A stretch of DNA of 64,000 bases, taken from NCBI GenBank assembly GCA_035650355.1, contig DASRHT010000012.1, positions 1 to 64,000 on the forward strand, read 5' to 3'. Each line of letters starts with the position of its first letter. Position 1 is the stretch's first letter. A model generated the notes under the pieces. The model had not been told where the DNA came from and searched no databases. It worked only from the letters and a program-made list of their open reading frames with translations. Below are positions 1 through 8,890 of this stretch, piece after piece. Made by a program: the position numbers and the translations under genes. The DNA comes from DASRHT01 sp035650355 (GTDB taxonomy: Bacteria > Chloroflexota > Ktedonobacteria > Ktedonobacterales > Ktedonobacteraceae).

Positions 1-69
1 AAGACCCCTCCAAAAATCTTCTGTTGTGAAGGTATCGATCTAGATACAGCATTTAAGAGCTATCGAACT

Positions 70-571
70 TTACACATAGTTTCGACTTTGCGTCGAAGAA
101 AGAGTACGCAAAAGACACCTATGCATTTCCCGAAGATTCTCGTCATATTTGGAGATGCTGGCATGTTCAAACGCTTCCAGAACTGGACCAGGCGCGTTTG
201 CCAACTCCTGTTCGACCAGATCAAGCAGCTCAGGATGGTCCGCAATGTGTTGCATCATCTCTCGAAGAACTGGAAGACGAGCGGGATCATGCGTGTGATA
301 GTGTTCGGGAAAGTGTTTCCAGTGATCCTGAGAAATAGGGGGAAGGAAACTACAAGCAGCAGCATCGATCCTTCAGCAGGTATTGGATAGGCGCTTTGCG
401 TCGCTGCTCCCAATCCTCCATGGTTGGACCAATGCGTCGTGCTGCACCAACCCAGTAACTCAGGCCACTTTTCCTATATTTGGAGACATAATACGGGGTG
501 ATATCCACAGGCGTCTGATCATCAAGCGGCCAGCTCCAGACACCTTCCTCGGCAAGAGGAGGATGAGACAC
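70..571 (-). pseudogene. Unidentified small gene, frameshifted
   Basis: A GTG at 571 is preceded by a good Shine-Dalgarno (AAGGAG about 6 bases upstream) and opens a 73-residue frame containing VDITPYYVSKYRKSGLSYWV, which stops at 350. The next frame is open from about 376 to 70 and reads on as protein-like sequence (PPISQDHWKHFPEHYHTHD, then HPELLDLVEQELANAPGPVL). The two pieces join at a GCT-repeat tract near 355-365, so a one-base slip explains the split. Joined, they give about 168 residues. I do not recognise the family. It lies about 95 bases after the methyltransferase on the same strand and may be the third gene of that group. It could be a true pseudogene, a sequencing error in the repeat, or two unrelated short frames. 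Confidence 0.4.
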
Positions 572-665
572 TTGTAACTCCTTCGGTTGTTTTTGTTTTT
601 TTACTCCGTGATTATCTCTCACTGAGGGGCTACTGTCAAAGGTGTGGAGGTGCTTGCTTTTATTA

Positions 666-1529
666 CTATGGTTTTGTCCCAAATACGGAGATAAGTAGGT
701 TCCATGCACAGAAGTCATCAGCAAACATCTCTAATGTTGCCTGCTCATGCAGTAGATTCAACTCTTCTGCTGTTGCAACTCCCATTTTAATAATGAACGG
801 TTGAATTAATTGGTAAAGGAGCCTCAAATTTTCACTGAAAGCTTCATGGACTTTTGTGCCTGTAGAGAAATCAATAAGATGAGCTTGTGGGGTAATGTCC
901 TGATAGCATGCTTCATGCAAGAAATGGGCCAACATGGGTGTAAGACCGAGATGCACTCTGTTAGGGGAAAAACCATATCCAGCCAGCTTTATCGCTTGGG
1001 TGTATACTTCAAACAATTGTCCAGACGCAGATCCGTTTGTAAGGTTTAACTCCATCTCAGTGATGTAAATACTTCCACCTGGCCGAGTAATCCTATGGCA
1101 CTCTTGTAAGAGTGCTAGCCAACATGAGGCAGGAAGCAAGCTAGAAAGAAAACGAGCATTTATTACGTCAAATGAATCATCTGGAATGTCGAAAGGTTGC
1201 AGTAAATCCATGATATGAAAGTATGCATTGTCTAATCTTTGGACTTTTGCTCGGCTCTGCCCATATCTAATTACTGCTTCGCTAATATCAATTCCCACGA
1301 CTTCAATAGACGGATAGGCAAATGCTACATCGAGTACCCATCCTCCAGGACCGCAAGCGAGATCAAGAACACGGCTGATATGAGAAACGTCGTGGTGTTG
1401 TGGAAAGGGCCCGCCCATCTGTCTGGTGATAAGCTGATTCATATCCATTTGGCGAACCCATTCTGGGCCACTCCCAGCATCGATAATATAGAGGTTTCCT
1501 TGTTGAGATGGATTGTGTGGGGCTGACAT
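666..1529 (-). CDS. Class I SAM-dependent methyltransferase
   Basis: The 287-residue protein has the Rossmann-fold methyltransferase signature: motif I VLDLACGPGG at about residues 54-63, the acidic end of strand 2 in VVGIDIS (about 78-84), and a post-motif region ending RITRPGGSIYITEME. It should bind S-adenosylmethionine and methylate a small molecule or protein; the substrate cannot be read from sequence. It starts 13 bases after the stop of the HTH-GAF regulator gene, so the two are almost certainly co-transcribed, which suggests the regulator senses the pathway the enzyme serves. Soluble, no signal peptide. The general family is certain; the specific function is not. Confidence 0.85.
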   Translation of the reverse strand: MSAPHNPSQQGNLYIIDAGSGPEWVRQMDMNQLITRQMGGPFPQHHDVSHISRVLDLACGPGGWVLDVAFAYPSIEVVGIDISEAVIRYGQSRAKVQRLDNAYFHIMDLLQPFDIPDDSFDVINARFLSSLLPASCWLALLQECHRITRPGGSIYITEMELNLTNGSASGQLFEVYTQAIKLAGYGFSPNRVHLGLTPMLAHFLHEACYQDITPQAHLIDFSTGTKVHEAFSENLRLLYQLIQPFIIKMGVATAEELNLLHEQATLEMFADDFCAWNLLISVFGTKP

Positions 1530-1542
1530 TATTTCATCTCCT

Positions 1543-2553
1543 CTAAATTGACGTAGAAGTTTCTTCTACATTAGAAACTTGTAATAACTCATCTTCTAAG
1601 TCATGCAGTACTCTCTGCTCAGCTTCTACTAGAGTCATCGGATGCTTACTCATCGTAGCTTGCTTCATTACATTTACGATACGTTGCCTAAAATCAGAGA
1701 AATGTTTCATCTGTATCTGATAGGAAGGCATTGTACCTAACTCGATATCCTCCAGTGAGTAAAAATCACTATCTGCAAATGCCAAACTCATCAAGTCGGT
1801 GTACTTTTCAATCAACGCTAATTTAGACGGCACGAAATATCCTGATTGCGTACTCGAAGCCATAACACAACCTGCAACACACCCAGCCCGCAAAATAGGG
1901 CAAGCTACCACGCTAGCTGTAGATTCTGTATGCTGAACAGGAACGTATATTTCGTTGTGAGTGAGATTTCTCATGATCAGAGAGTGTCTGGTGTAGACTG
2001 CATATCCAGCAAAAGATTCAATACCATAAAAAATACCTTTAGCCTCTAAGCTGTCCAACCAGGGTGATGTGCCTAACCCAATAGTTTCTCGTAAACTGCG
2101 AACTTTCTGCCCTGGACGAGGAGACGTACATTTAGCGACGATGATATCCATCCCTAGCCTTGATGGATCAAGGTGCTCAAGGGCTTGGTATAGAATAAAT
2201 TTGGCTATTGACCAAAACCGGAGAGAAGAAGGAGTTGCCCTGAACGCTTCCAAAACGCTTGTATAGAAGTTGGCTGGAATGTTTTCTATTTCGGATGGTG
2301 AAGTCTCCTCAGAACCGAAATCAAGAAAACCAGAAAACTCTTTTCTCATGGATTGAGATAGCGCTTCACGATGTTCAGGAAAAAGGCGAAGAAGATGACG
2401 TACATTTTGGACACGAGGGATCGATACGCCGGCTATCCAGCGCGACAAGGTTATAGAAGTTATGCCCAATTCGTTAGTCACTCGTTCTTTTTCTTGGGGT
2501 GTGCTAACAAGTTCTCCTAAGATTTCTCGCCAATTTTGAGGTTCAACCTTCAT
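1543..2553 (-). CDS. HTH-GAF transcriptional regulator
   Basis: 336 residues. The N-terminal ~70 residues form a Cro/C1-type helix-turn-helix (ELGITSITLSRWIAGVSIPR), followed from about residue 95 by a GAF-like sensory domain (LYQALEHLDPSRLGMDIIVA to SSTQSGYFVPSKLALIEKY) and a C-terminal helical tail. GAF domains bind small ligands or cofactors, so this is probably a ligand-responsive DNA-binding protein. The ATG at 2553 follows an AAAGGT Shine-Dalgarno. It precedes the methyltransferase gene by 13 bases and is divergent from the small membrane protein gene at 2791; the AT-rich 237-base gap between them is the likely shared control region. The ligand is unknown. Confidence 0.75.
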   Translation of the reverse strand: MKVEPQNWREILGELVSTPQEKERVTNELGITSITLSRWIAGVSIPRVQNVRHLLRLFPEHREALSQSMRKEFSGFLDFGSEETSPSEIENIPANFYTSVLEAFRATPSSLRFWSIAKFILYQALEHLDPSRLGMDIIVAKCTSPRPGQKVRSLRETIGLGTSPWLDSLEAKGIFYGIESFAGYAVYTRHSLIMRNLTHNEIYVPVQHTESTASVVACPILRAGCVAGCVMASSTQSGYFVPSKLALIEKYTDLMSLAFADSDFYSLEDIELGTMPSYQIQMKHFSDFRQRIVNVMKQATMSKHPMTLVEAEQRVLHDLEDELLQVSNVEETSTSI

Positions 2554-2654
2554 TTTGTTACCTTTACTGATCTAACTTGATTTACCTTTTTCAAGTTTAA
2601 CATTCCAATGTCTATGAGTCAAGTACATATCCAACAATAAATGTTATATACATC

Positions 2655-2683
2655 TTGACATTAAAAACTTCATATGTTATTCT
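2655..2683 (+). promoter_or_regulatory. Sigma70-type promoter candidate
   Basis: TTGACA (2655-2660), a 17-base spacer and TATTCT (2678-2683) lie about 108 bases before the membrane protein ATG at 2791. The consensus -35 box and ideal spacing make it a good candidate. Seen by eye only; the region is AT-rich, so chance matches are possible. Confidence 0.5.
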
Positions 2684-2790
2684 CAATGTTAATTTGAGAG
2701 TACTTAAAACCAAAAGATGAGTATTTTCAAATGCTCCTTTTTACAAAATGGCAGTGATGACGAAAGCTAAGTTTTTAGAAGGCTTGTTCC

Positions 2791-3363
2791 ATGAAAGTAC
2801 TAACTCGTCGGGGAAACGCTCAACATAATCGTATGAAAGGGATGCTCATACTAGTAGCCATTTTTCTCGTTGTTGGAGCAGGAGTATGGATACTGAATAT
2901 TTATGGTATATTGCAAGGGCCCTGGTCGAATATCTTTGGGGTTATCTCTACTATTCTAGGTCTTATCCTTGGCCTTCTTCGGTGGTATGCTCAATCGGTT
3001 TCTGTAATGACACCCGCTCCTATTTCGCCAATTCAAAAAAAACATGTTCAGCTAATCGATGGTAGCACCTTAAACCCTCCAAAGAATCGGGCAACACTTA
3101 TTGTCTATGCAGGAAAGCATTTAAGGGGAACAACGATTAATTTGAGTTATGGCTTCGATACACTCCATTTAAAAACTTATGCAGCGACAAATATAGTGGA
3201 ACGTAGAATATGTGGTCAAACTGCCTTTGTAGGTATCTTCCCATCTCTGGAACCTGGCAATTATATCGCTCATGATGACTCTCGGAAGCTCATGTCAAAG
3301 GTGACTGTAATTTCAGGACATATTGCTGAAATAGACTGGAGACATAGTAAACTATCGACCTAG
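2791..3363 (+). CDS. Small membrane protein, unknown family
   Basis: 190 residues. Two hydrophobic segments near the N-terminus (about residues 18-37, GMLILVAIFLVVGAGVWI, and 47-63, IFGVISTILGLILGLL) are followed by a soluble C-terminal domain of about 120 residues rich in beta-type sequence (VQLIDGSTLNPP, RATLIVYAGKHLRGTTINLS, FVGIFPSLEPGNYIA). That pattern resembles an extracytoplasmic or cytosolic immunoglobulin-like or carboxypeptidase-regulatory-type sandwich, but I cannot name a family. The ATG has an AGAAGG Shine-Dalgarno 8 bases upstream and a promoter candidate at 2655. The TIR protein gene follows on the same strand after 300 bases, so a functional link is possible but not shown. 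Confidence 0.7.
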   Translation: MKVLTRRGNAQHNRMKGMLILVAIFLVVGAGVWILNIYGILQGPWSNIFGVISTILGLILGLLRWYAQSVSVMTPAPISPIQKKHVQLIDGSTLNPPKNRATLIVYAGKHLRGTTINLSYGFDTLHLKTYAATNIVERRICGQTAFVGIFPSLEPGNYIAHDDSRKLMSKVTVISGHIAEIDWRHSKLST

Positions 3364-3665
3364 AGCAATAAGTGATCTTCCAATAGTGGATTCCTCAAAG
3401 TCGGCTTTTTTACTACTATGCCATTCAGAAAGGTGGATGCTAACCATTGGTTGAGTAGACGTTTCAGGCTGAGAAAGAGTAGTAACGCAGTTGTTGCGTT
3501 CTGCTCCTCTCTTCAATAAATGTTCTGGCGATCTTTATAAGCTGTTGAAGTATCAGATACTTTTAGCTATACTGAGGTAAATAAAATACTTAGAAACGTA
3601 TACAACTTTATCAGGATAATGACTTCGCTGTTTCAGCAGGGGAAATTTGAGCTTGAGATACCTTA
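3364..3665. other. Intergenic, no gene seen
   Basis: This 302-base AT-rich gap separates the small membrane protein from the TIR protein. I see no convincing RNA gene, terminator or repeat. It probably holds the promoter of the TIR gene, whose ATG at 3666 lacks a strong Shine-Dalgarno. Confidence 0.5.
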
Positions 3666-5408
3666 ATGAGAAGCCTCAGAAGCGTTCGTTTCTTGCTACA
3701 GAGAGCTGTCAGAGGTATTTCTTCAAGGAGAGATGATACGGTGCAAGGGGACAACACTGTTCAAATATTTTGTAGCTATGCAGATTCTGATGAAGGCTGG
3801 CTGTGTGAGATGATCAAGCACCTGAGTTTGTCTACACGGCAAGGCTTACTTACCCTGTGGCACCATCAGCACATTGCTCCGGGTTCCAACTGGCAACAGA
3901 TCCTTGATACGCATCTAGAAACCGCAGATGTGATTCTCTTACTGGTGAGTAGCGACTTTCTCGCTTCCGACTATTGCTATGGGGTGGAGATGAAACGTGC
4001 CTTAGAGCGTCATCAAAAGGGGGAAGCACAGGTGATTCCGATCTTAATCCGTCCTGTCGATTGGAAACACGCCCCTTTTGCTCACTTGTCTACCTTACCC
4101 ATCAATACCAAACCCCTTTCTCTTTGGGAGGACAAAGATGCCGCCCTGGCTGAGGTTTGCGAAACGCTCCGCCATCTTCTTGAGGAGAAACCATCCATAC
4201 AGTTTGGTGAGCACAAAACGAGTGAAGTAGAAAAGGATCACGCCGGAAGAAGCCCTGCTGTCTGGCAGGCCCATCATGATATGGCTGCCCACGGGCCAGC
4301 AGCAGCATCCCGATCATCTCAACCAGAGCAGACAAGCTTGACGATCCTCGAACCACTGACACAAGAGCCTGAATGTGCATGGGTCATTGTGTGGCCGGGG
4401 GGCGAGCAGATAGCAGACATCGAACTCACGTATGACGATCAACCGGACGCAAGTCGGTATGCCTCTACACTCCAGGATGATCTCCTGCAAGCCATTGATG
4501 ACTGGGGCAAGGAGAAGCCAGAGAGGTATCACGAACTCCAAGAGCAGGCCGAGTGTGTTGCCGTCCGCATGATACGAGCGAAGCGGCAACAGTATCCTGG
4601 CAAAAGTACCATGCCTCAATTGAAATTCTGCATCTGGCTTGAGCCTAGTAGATACTTGTACTATGTGGGTGTCCATACGCAGCTAGGGAAGCCAGCGTTT
4701 CACGCACTCAGACAAAGATATTTTCACAATGCGCTGATTGACCTTGAGGGCGGTCAGCCACTACAGCTTCCTTCCAACTTTGCTTTGCATGTGGTGGTTG
4801 TCAGTAAAGATCGGCATCTTCTGCTGCGGCAACGCAATCGCTGGGTATCAAACTATCCATTGGCCTGGGAAGCAGGAGTTGGGGAATTCATGCATGGTCC
4901 TGGACCCCTGAATGGTCCTGTTCCAGAGGTCAGAACCGATCCAGGTCGTGCTGTCTTTCCGCATTTTAGCGCAGAAAGAAGCCCTGACTTATCCTTGTTT
5001 CTCAAAAACGCTATCGCAGAAGAATTGGGGTATCATGAAGCACAGCCAGCAGATTTTTGTCTCTATGGATTCGCGGTTGAATATCAAACGCTGGCTCCTA
5101 AACTTTTAGCGGTCTATCATTCGGATCTCACTCTCGATGAGCTTTTGCAGAGTGCCAGCGGCATAGGTGTCAAAGATCCCGCCCGTCGCCTCTCTAGTAT
5201 AGCACTCACCCCTTCTGCTATCGCAGCGGCCTTCTCGAACGGGAAGTATCCCTGTTGGGAGCCCAAAGCGAAATTGCTCGTATTGCTCGCACTCAAACAA
5301 GACCTGGAGGCGACAGGCAACTATGAACAAAGCCTGGAAATTGCCAGACTGACCGACCGTTTTAGAATTGATGATACACCTGATGATCCCTGGAGATATG
5401 CACAGTAA
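3666..5408 (+). CDS. TIR-domain protein with C-terminal NUDIX-like domain
   Basis: 580 residues. A TIR domain spans about residues 31-175: VQIFCSYADSDEGW at strand A, and SSDFLASDYCYGVEM, where Glu108 sits where catalytic NADase glutamates of bacterial TIRs lie. A linker and an uncharacterised middle region (about 235-365) follow. A NUDIX-like domain spans about 370-510 (HVVVVSKDRHLLLRQRNRW, LAWEAGVGEF, AIAEELGY). Its NUDIX box is degenerate: the canonical REUxEExGU reads NAIAEELGY, so the first Arg-Glu pair is lost while the two later glutamates remain. TIR domains often cleave NAD+ in antiphage defence, and NUDIX domains bind or hydrolyse ADP-ribose-type compounds, so the fusion suggests NAD-derived signalling; this is inference. 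Soluble, single gene, convergent with the toxin module downstream. The start is uncertain because the Shine-Dalgarno is weak. Confidence 0.75.
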   Translation: MRSLRSVRFLLQRAVRGISSRRDDTVQGDNTVQIFCSYADSDEGWLCEMIKHLSLSTRQGLLTLWHHQHIAPGSNWQQILDTHLETADVILLLVSSDFLASDYCYGVEMKRALERHQKGEAQVIPILIRPVDWKHAPFAHLSTLPINTKPLSLWEDKDAALAEVCETLRHLLEEKPSIQFGEHKTSEVEKDHAGRSPAVWQAHHDMAAHGPAAASRSSQPEQTSLTILEPLTQEPECAWVIVWPGGEQIADIELTYDDQPDASRYASTLQDDLLQAIDDWGKEKPERYHELQEQAECVAVRMIRAKRQQYPGKSTMPQLKFCIWLEPSRYLYYVGVHTQLGKPAFHALRQRYFHNALIDLEGGQPLQLPSNFALHVVVVSKDRHLLLRQRNRWVSNYPLAWEAGVGEFMHGPGPLNGPVPEVRTDPGRAVFPHFSAERSPDLSLFLKNAIAEELGYHEAQPADFCLYGFAVEYQTLAPKLLAVYHSDLTLDELLQSASGIGVKDPARRLSSIALTPSAIAAAFSNGKYPCWEPKAKLLVLLALKQDLEATGNYEQSLEIARLTDRFRIDDTPDDPWRYAQ

Positions 5409-5564
5409 TCATGGCACACGCCAAGACAGATCTTGCCAAGCCGAACGCACAATTTTCTGGCTTGGAGTATGTGAAATTACGTCAACGGCATTGCTCCTCG
5501 TTTTACCGATGGATAATGTGCATAAGTTTTACGACTTTCTCACATCATGAGGTGGAAGTCCACT

Positions 5565-6269
5565 TCACTCCTCCAGACCGTCCACGGCCTTTCTCGCCTC
5601 CTTCAGGCTCACCCCGGTGCTGGCACGATATAGCTTGACCGCTTCCATCTTGAGCCCCTGGTTCAGCAGATTGCGCACCTGGCTCAGGTAGTTTTCGTTT
5701 TCCTGCCCCATCTTCTCCGTGGAGAGAGCCTGGCGCTGGCGTTCCTCCCTCATCCACACCGGCAGCGGCTTGTCCTGGCTCCTATACTGCTCTTCCATCC
5801 AGGCAGGCACAAACGTGGCATCAGCCAGCTCGTCCTTTGGCAAGGACACCTGCTTCTCCTCATCCCAGAGTCCACGTTTCTCCTGGCGCAGCGATTGCAG
5901 ATCCGCACGCCCATAGATGCGGCGGGATAAACCGCTCAGATTATCGAGCACGAACGGCCAGCGTTCCGCGAGCAAGCAGGCAAAATCAAGCGCGAGCTGC
6001 TCACTTTCTGGCGTACTGGTGATATGAAGCAACAGGTGCGTACGAGGAGGACCGCCCAGTTTCTGCTCAATCAGAGCATCGACTGGCGGATCAGGGTAGC
6101 GTGGTTCTTGGCTCTCCGGCTCGATCCAGACCTGCGCTTCTCCTGCGCGCAGCAGATACTCGGCCAGGCGATGGGAGCTTTCTCCACGCTTGACGCCTGC
6201 CTGAGAAAACACTTGCAGCAGCTCGGAGCGCGGGATCTCGATATTTGAAAGCAGGCTGACTTGTCTCAT
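5565..6269 (-). CDS. Toxin-module protein with bL12-like C-terminus
   Basis: 234 residues from the ATG at 6269, chosen because GGAGG lies about 10 bases upstream; a longer frame to 6320 would overlap the preceding gene and lacks that signal. Most of the protein (about residues 1-195) is of unknown family. The last ~35 residues (NLLNQGLKMEAVKLYRASTG, then SLKEARKAVDGLE) match the C-terminal helix-turn of ribosomal protein bL12, a module that recurs in unrelated bacterial proteins. It begins 17 bases after the nuclease-toxin stop, the third gene of a tight WXG100-toxin-X operon. By position it is the natural candidate for an immunity protein or an adaptor/chaperone. No signal peptide or membrane segment. 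The function is inferred from context only. Confidence 0.6.
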   Translation of the reverse strand: MRQVSLLSNIEIPRSELLQVFSQAGVKRGESSHRLAEYLLRAGEAQVWIEPESQEPRYPDPPVDALIEQKLGGPPRTHLLLHITSTPESEQLALDFACLLAERWPFVLDNLSGLSRRIYGRADLQSLRQEKRGLWDEEKQVSLPKDELADATFVPAWMEEQYRSQDKPLPVWMREERQRQALSTEKMGQENENYLSQVRNLLNQGLKMEAVKLYRASTGVSLKEARKAVDGLEE

Positions 6270-6285
6270 GAGTATATGACCTCCA

Positions 6286-7569
6286 TCATAGGTTGAACCC
6301 CAGCAGCCGGAGTTCTTCAAAGAGCTCCTGCATGTTGCGCGCTATCGGTATATCATGCTCCGCAAATTGTAGATCGGCCAAATGGGAGTAATCGGGTCCA
6401 TAGAGGATCACATTCTTGCCCTCCGGGTTTATCAAGGGATTGTTCTGCTCCCTCAGCAGTTGTTCGAGCTTCCCCGAAGGCGTCGTTGTGACCTCTATAA
6501 TCGCCGTAGAGGTTTCTACGTCGATCTCTCCGACCACCTCTCCCGTTACCGGGTCATGGATGATTCTTTGGAACGAAACCAGGTCTGCAATCACCGCCCG
6601 TGCTACCTGTCCCTCCAGTTGCGTCTGCGCCGAAGGAGCATTGAGAGCTGCCACCACGCGCATGACCAGATCGCGGATTTGAGCGACGGTGAGGCCCTGC
6701 CGGTCTGTACCATGTGGGTCCTGCTGCGCTATCCTGACCCGATTAATGATAGCCTGGATCTGGCTATGTGTAAAGCCTGCTCTCAAAATGGCGCGGATCT
6801 CATCGGGAGTAAAGCCTGCCAGCAGGAGACCCTTGATATCCTCGGGAGCGACATCTGGAAACTCCCGCGTCAATTGTTGCAGGTCCAGTTCTTGTTGCGC
6901 ATTGAGCGCCACAGGAAAGGGGATGATAAACTTGGGATCGGTCGGCGGTGGGGGTAGTACAGGCAGTGGCTCTCTGCCGAGATTATCCATCTGATTGCCC
7001 CACAGCTCTTCATCCCACTGCATATTGTTGACCCTCAGGGGAGTTGAGGGAGGCAGCGCGCAAGAGGCATCAATAACCTCATCGGAGGGGAAAGAGGGCT
7101 CAAAAATGCGCCGAACAACACGTAAAGGGGGCGCGACATTACGTGCCAGGTCCACCTGATAGGCGAACTGATCTGCCTCGCGGTAGAGCGTTTGTAACTC
7201 ATCATTGATGGCTCGGGCGGTATTCTGACAGAACGTGGTGGCTTGCGCGAGCTGAGGCGAGGTATCCCCCTGATGGCCCGTGAAGGCAACTTCCTGCTTC
7301 TGATAGTCCGAGAGCAACTGAAGCAGGGTATCAGCGCCTTTCCCCTGAAAAGGGGTATTACTGTTATAGAGCGTCATCAGGACATTGGACAGCGTCACCA
7401 CCTGATCCTGGTGGTTGCTATCGAGCCCAATCACGTTGCTATGAAACTCATTAAGGGAGGTCACGAGCTGCTCCATCTTACTGATAGCAGCTTGCAGATC
7501 GGTATAAGCATTCGTCCCCTGGGGAATGCCCCGCTGAGCATCGACATAGGAAAAGGGATCGTATGTCAT
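6286..7569 (-). CDS. Putative WXG-type polymorphic toxin, REase-fold C-terminus
   Basis: 427 residues from the ATG at 7569 (AGGAGG upstream, about 13 bases); an upstream extension to 7710 is basic, unlike the rest, and probably not translated. The N-terminal ~170 residues are helical and WXG100/LXG-like (TDLQAAISKMEQLVTSLNEF). A proline-rich linker (EPLPVLPPPPTDPKF) follows, then a helical segment with repeated GFTPDEIRAILRAGFTHSQI units. The C-terminal ~100 residues carry GEIDVETSTAIIEVTTTPSG, which resembles the D...E-x-T/K core of restriction-endonuclease-fold toxin domains, followed by strand/helix pattern LINPEGKNVILYGPDYS. This is the usual order for a contact-delivered nuclease toxin exported by a type VII-like system. 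The catalytic Lys expected after IEV is replaced by Thr, so activity is uncertain. Preceded by a WXG100 gene and followed by a possible immunity gene. Confidence 0.55.
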   Translation of the reverse strand: MTYDPFSYVDAQRGIPQGTNAYTDLQAAISKMEQLVTSLNEFHSNVIGLDSNHQDQVVTLSNVLMTLYNSNTPFQGKGADTLLQLLSDYQKQEVAFTGHQGDTSPQLAQATTFCQNTARAINDELQTLYREADQFAYQVDLARNVAPPLRVVRRIFEPSFPSDEVIDASCALPPSTPLRVNNMQWDEELWGNQMDNLGREPLPVLPPPPTDPKFIIPFPVALNAQQELDLQQLTREFPDVAPEDIKGLLLAGFTPDEIRAILRAGFTHSQIQAIINRVRIAQQDPHGTDRQGLTVAQIRDLVMRVVAALNAPSAQTQLEGQVARAVIADLVSFQRIIHDPVTGEVVGEIDVETSTAIIEVTTTPSGKLEQLLREQNNPLINPEGKNVILYGPDYSHLADLQFAEHDIPIARNMQELFEELRLLGFNL

Positions 7570-7749
7570 GATAGTAAGGTTCCCTCCTGGCAAATGACAA
7601 CACGCAACAACCGATACATCTCTGCCCTGGTAGAGATAAGAGCAGGCTATATGGCCTGAGCGAAGCTCTCTCCTGAGGAGGTATGTCCATTCGGCCCATT
7701 CGCTCTTCACTCTACAGCGTAATCGCTTGACCCATAGCAGGCAGAGATG

Positions 7750-8100
7750 TTACGGCTGAAAGCCATGATAGCTGTGCGTGAAGCCTTGAGCCATCGCGTT
7801 ATCAGTGCCTTCGACCGTATCTATGGCCTGAAATAGGGCTGAGGCCAGTTGCATCTGCCAGTTGTAAGAGGCGCGCATGCGTTGCTCATGGGGATTGAGG
7901 ACGGCGGCCATGTGCCCACCGTCATCGTGATCGTGCAAAAAGGTCTGGATTTTGGCCCAGATGGCGTTATGCCGTTGGAGGGCCGCATCCGCATCGACGA
8001 GGATCTGAGCTGCAACCTGGCGAAGCTGATCAGTAGGAAAAATGATAGCATCTGTACTGCTGTTACTGCCACTATTTTGAGGTACTTGAGTATAAGGCAT
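7750..8100 (-). CDS. WXG100/ESAT-6-like small helical protein
   Basis: 116 residues from the ATG at 8100, preceded by AGAGGA. The protein is predicted to be two long helices (LRQVAAQILVDADAALQRHN, and RMRASYNWQMQLASALFQAI) joined by a short turn (HDHDDGGHMAAV). That is the general plan of WXG100 proteins, although the exact W-x-G triplet is not present at the turn. Such proteins form helical hairpin dimers and are exported by, or act as partners in, type VII secretion. It heads the three-gene toxin module; the toxin gene starts 180 bases downstream. No secretion ATPase (EccC/YukB) is in the window. Family assignment is moderate. Confidence 0.55.
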   Translation of the reverse strand: MPYTQVPQNSGSNSSTDAIIFPTDQLRQVAAQILVDADAALQRHNAIWAKIQTFLHDHDDGGHMAAVLNPHEQRMRASYNWQMQLASALFQAIDTVEGTDNAMAQGFTHSYHGFQP

Positions 8101-8654
8101 AGTGTTCCTCTTAGCATTTTTCAAAAAGACGTTCCAGATATCAATAGAAGCAAAACAACGCTGAAAAGCAAAGTATACCAGAGATAATTATACTTCATGT
8201 AGATAGAAACATCAAAGCCTTTTATCAGCGAAGACATGCTTGAGATAACGCCGAATGTGTGGAATTTCTTTACACAGTCTGGTGATTATCAGTTGTTCAG
8301 CTTATAGCGTTGTGGACAACATCCGTTCGCTGTGGTCTTTCCCTATCTACGTGTAAAATTCTATCTGGATCTATCTCCATATGTGCTCCCGCTATTTTTA
8401 TTTTTACCTCTTCGATCAGTGGAGCATTTCGGAAAGAGAAAAACTTCTTCTGTCCTACTTCCCTGCTGCGCACTGTCTGCACCCCATGCCCAGAAAAGAT
8501 GAGAGGTACTCCTATGAGCATTCAGAGATGATACCTAATGTCTGAGATGACAACTATAGTCTGAATATAATTGCAAATGCTGAGAAGGCATGATATGCTA
8601 TACTACACACGTCAGTCATGCAAAACAAGAATAGGGAGCTATATAATTACAGTG
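8101..8654. other. Divergent intergenic region
   Basis: 554 bases between the divergent WXG100-like gene and the small HTH gene. Short frames exist here on both strands (about 8297-8531), but neither has a recognisable domain or a good Shine-Dalgarno and I do not call them. The segment is AT-rich and should hold promoters for both sides. Confidence 0.4.
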
Positions 8655-8846
8655 ATGCCCAACGAAATTTTAGAAGCAAAGGAAGTAGCAGCTATGCTCA
8701 AGGTAAGCGTTCGGAGTATTACTCGCCTTGCGGAAAAAGGCGAACTGGTTGGTTTTAAAGTTGGCGATCTTTGGAGATTTCAGCACAGCGATGTAGAGGC
8801 ATATATCGAGGCTCAGAAACGCAAGCAACAGCACAAAATGCGATAG
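8655..8846 (+). CDS. Excisionase/MerR-like HTH protein
   Basis: 63 residues of the helix_turn_helix_17 (excisionase/BldC-like) type: EILEAKEVAAMLKVSVRSIT followed by LAEKGELVGFKVGDLWRF and a short HSDVEAYIEAQKRKQQ tail. These proteins bind DNA through a winged MerR-type HTH and act as excisionases or small regulators. I chose the ATG at 8655 because the domain begins immediately after it and the longer frame adds unrelated sequence; a GTG three bases earlier is equally possible. The HTH-TPR regulator starts 44 bases downstream on the same strand, suggesting co-transcription. No integrase is adjacent, so a regulatory role is more likely than excision. Confidence 0.75.
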   Translation: MPNEILEAKEVAAMLKVSVRSITRLAEKGELVGFKVGDLWRFQHSDVEAYIEAQKRKQQHKMR

Positions 8847-8890
8847 TAGAGCCTTATATTTTCTTCTGTTTGTGGATGAGGAGAGGTGCT

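Noticed and set aside
8297..8531. Two short opposing reading frames between the WXG100-like and HTH genes
   Set aside because: No domain, no good Shine-Dalgarno, and each is the antisense of the other; more likely chance frames in a promoter region.
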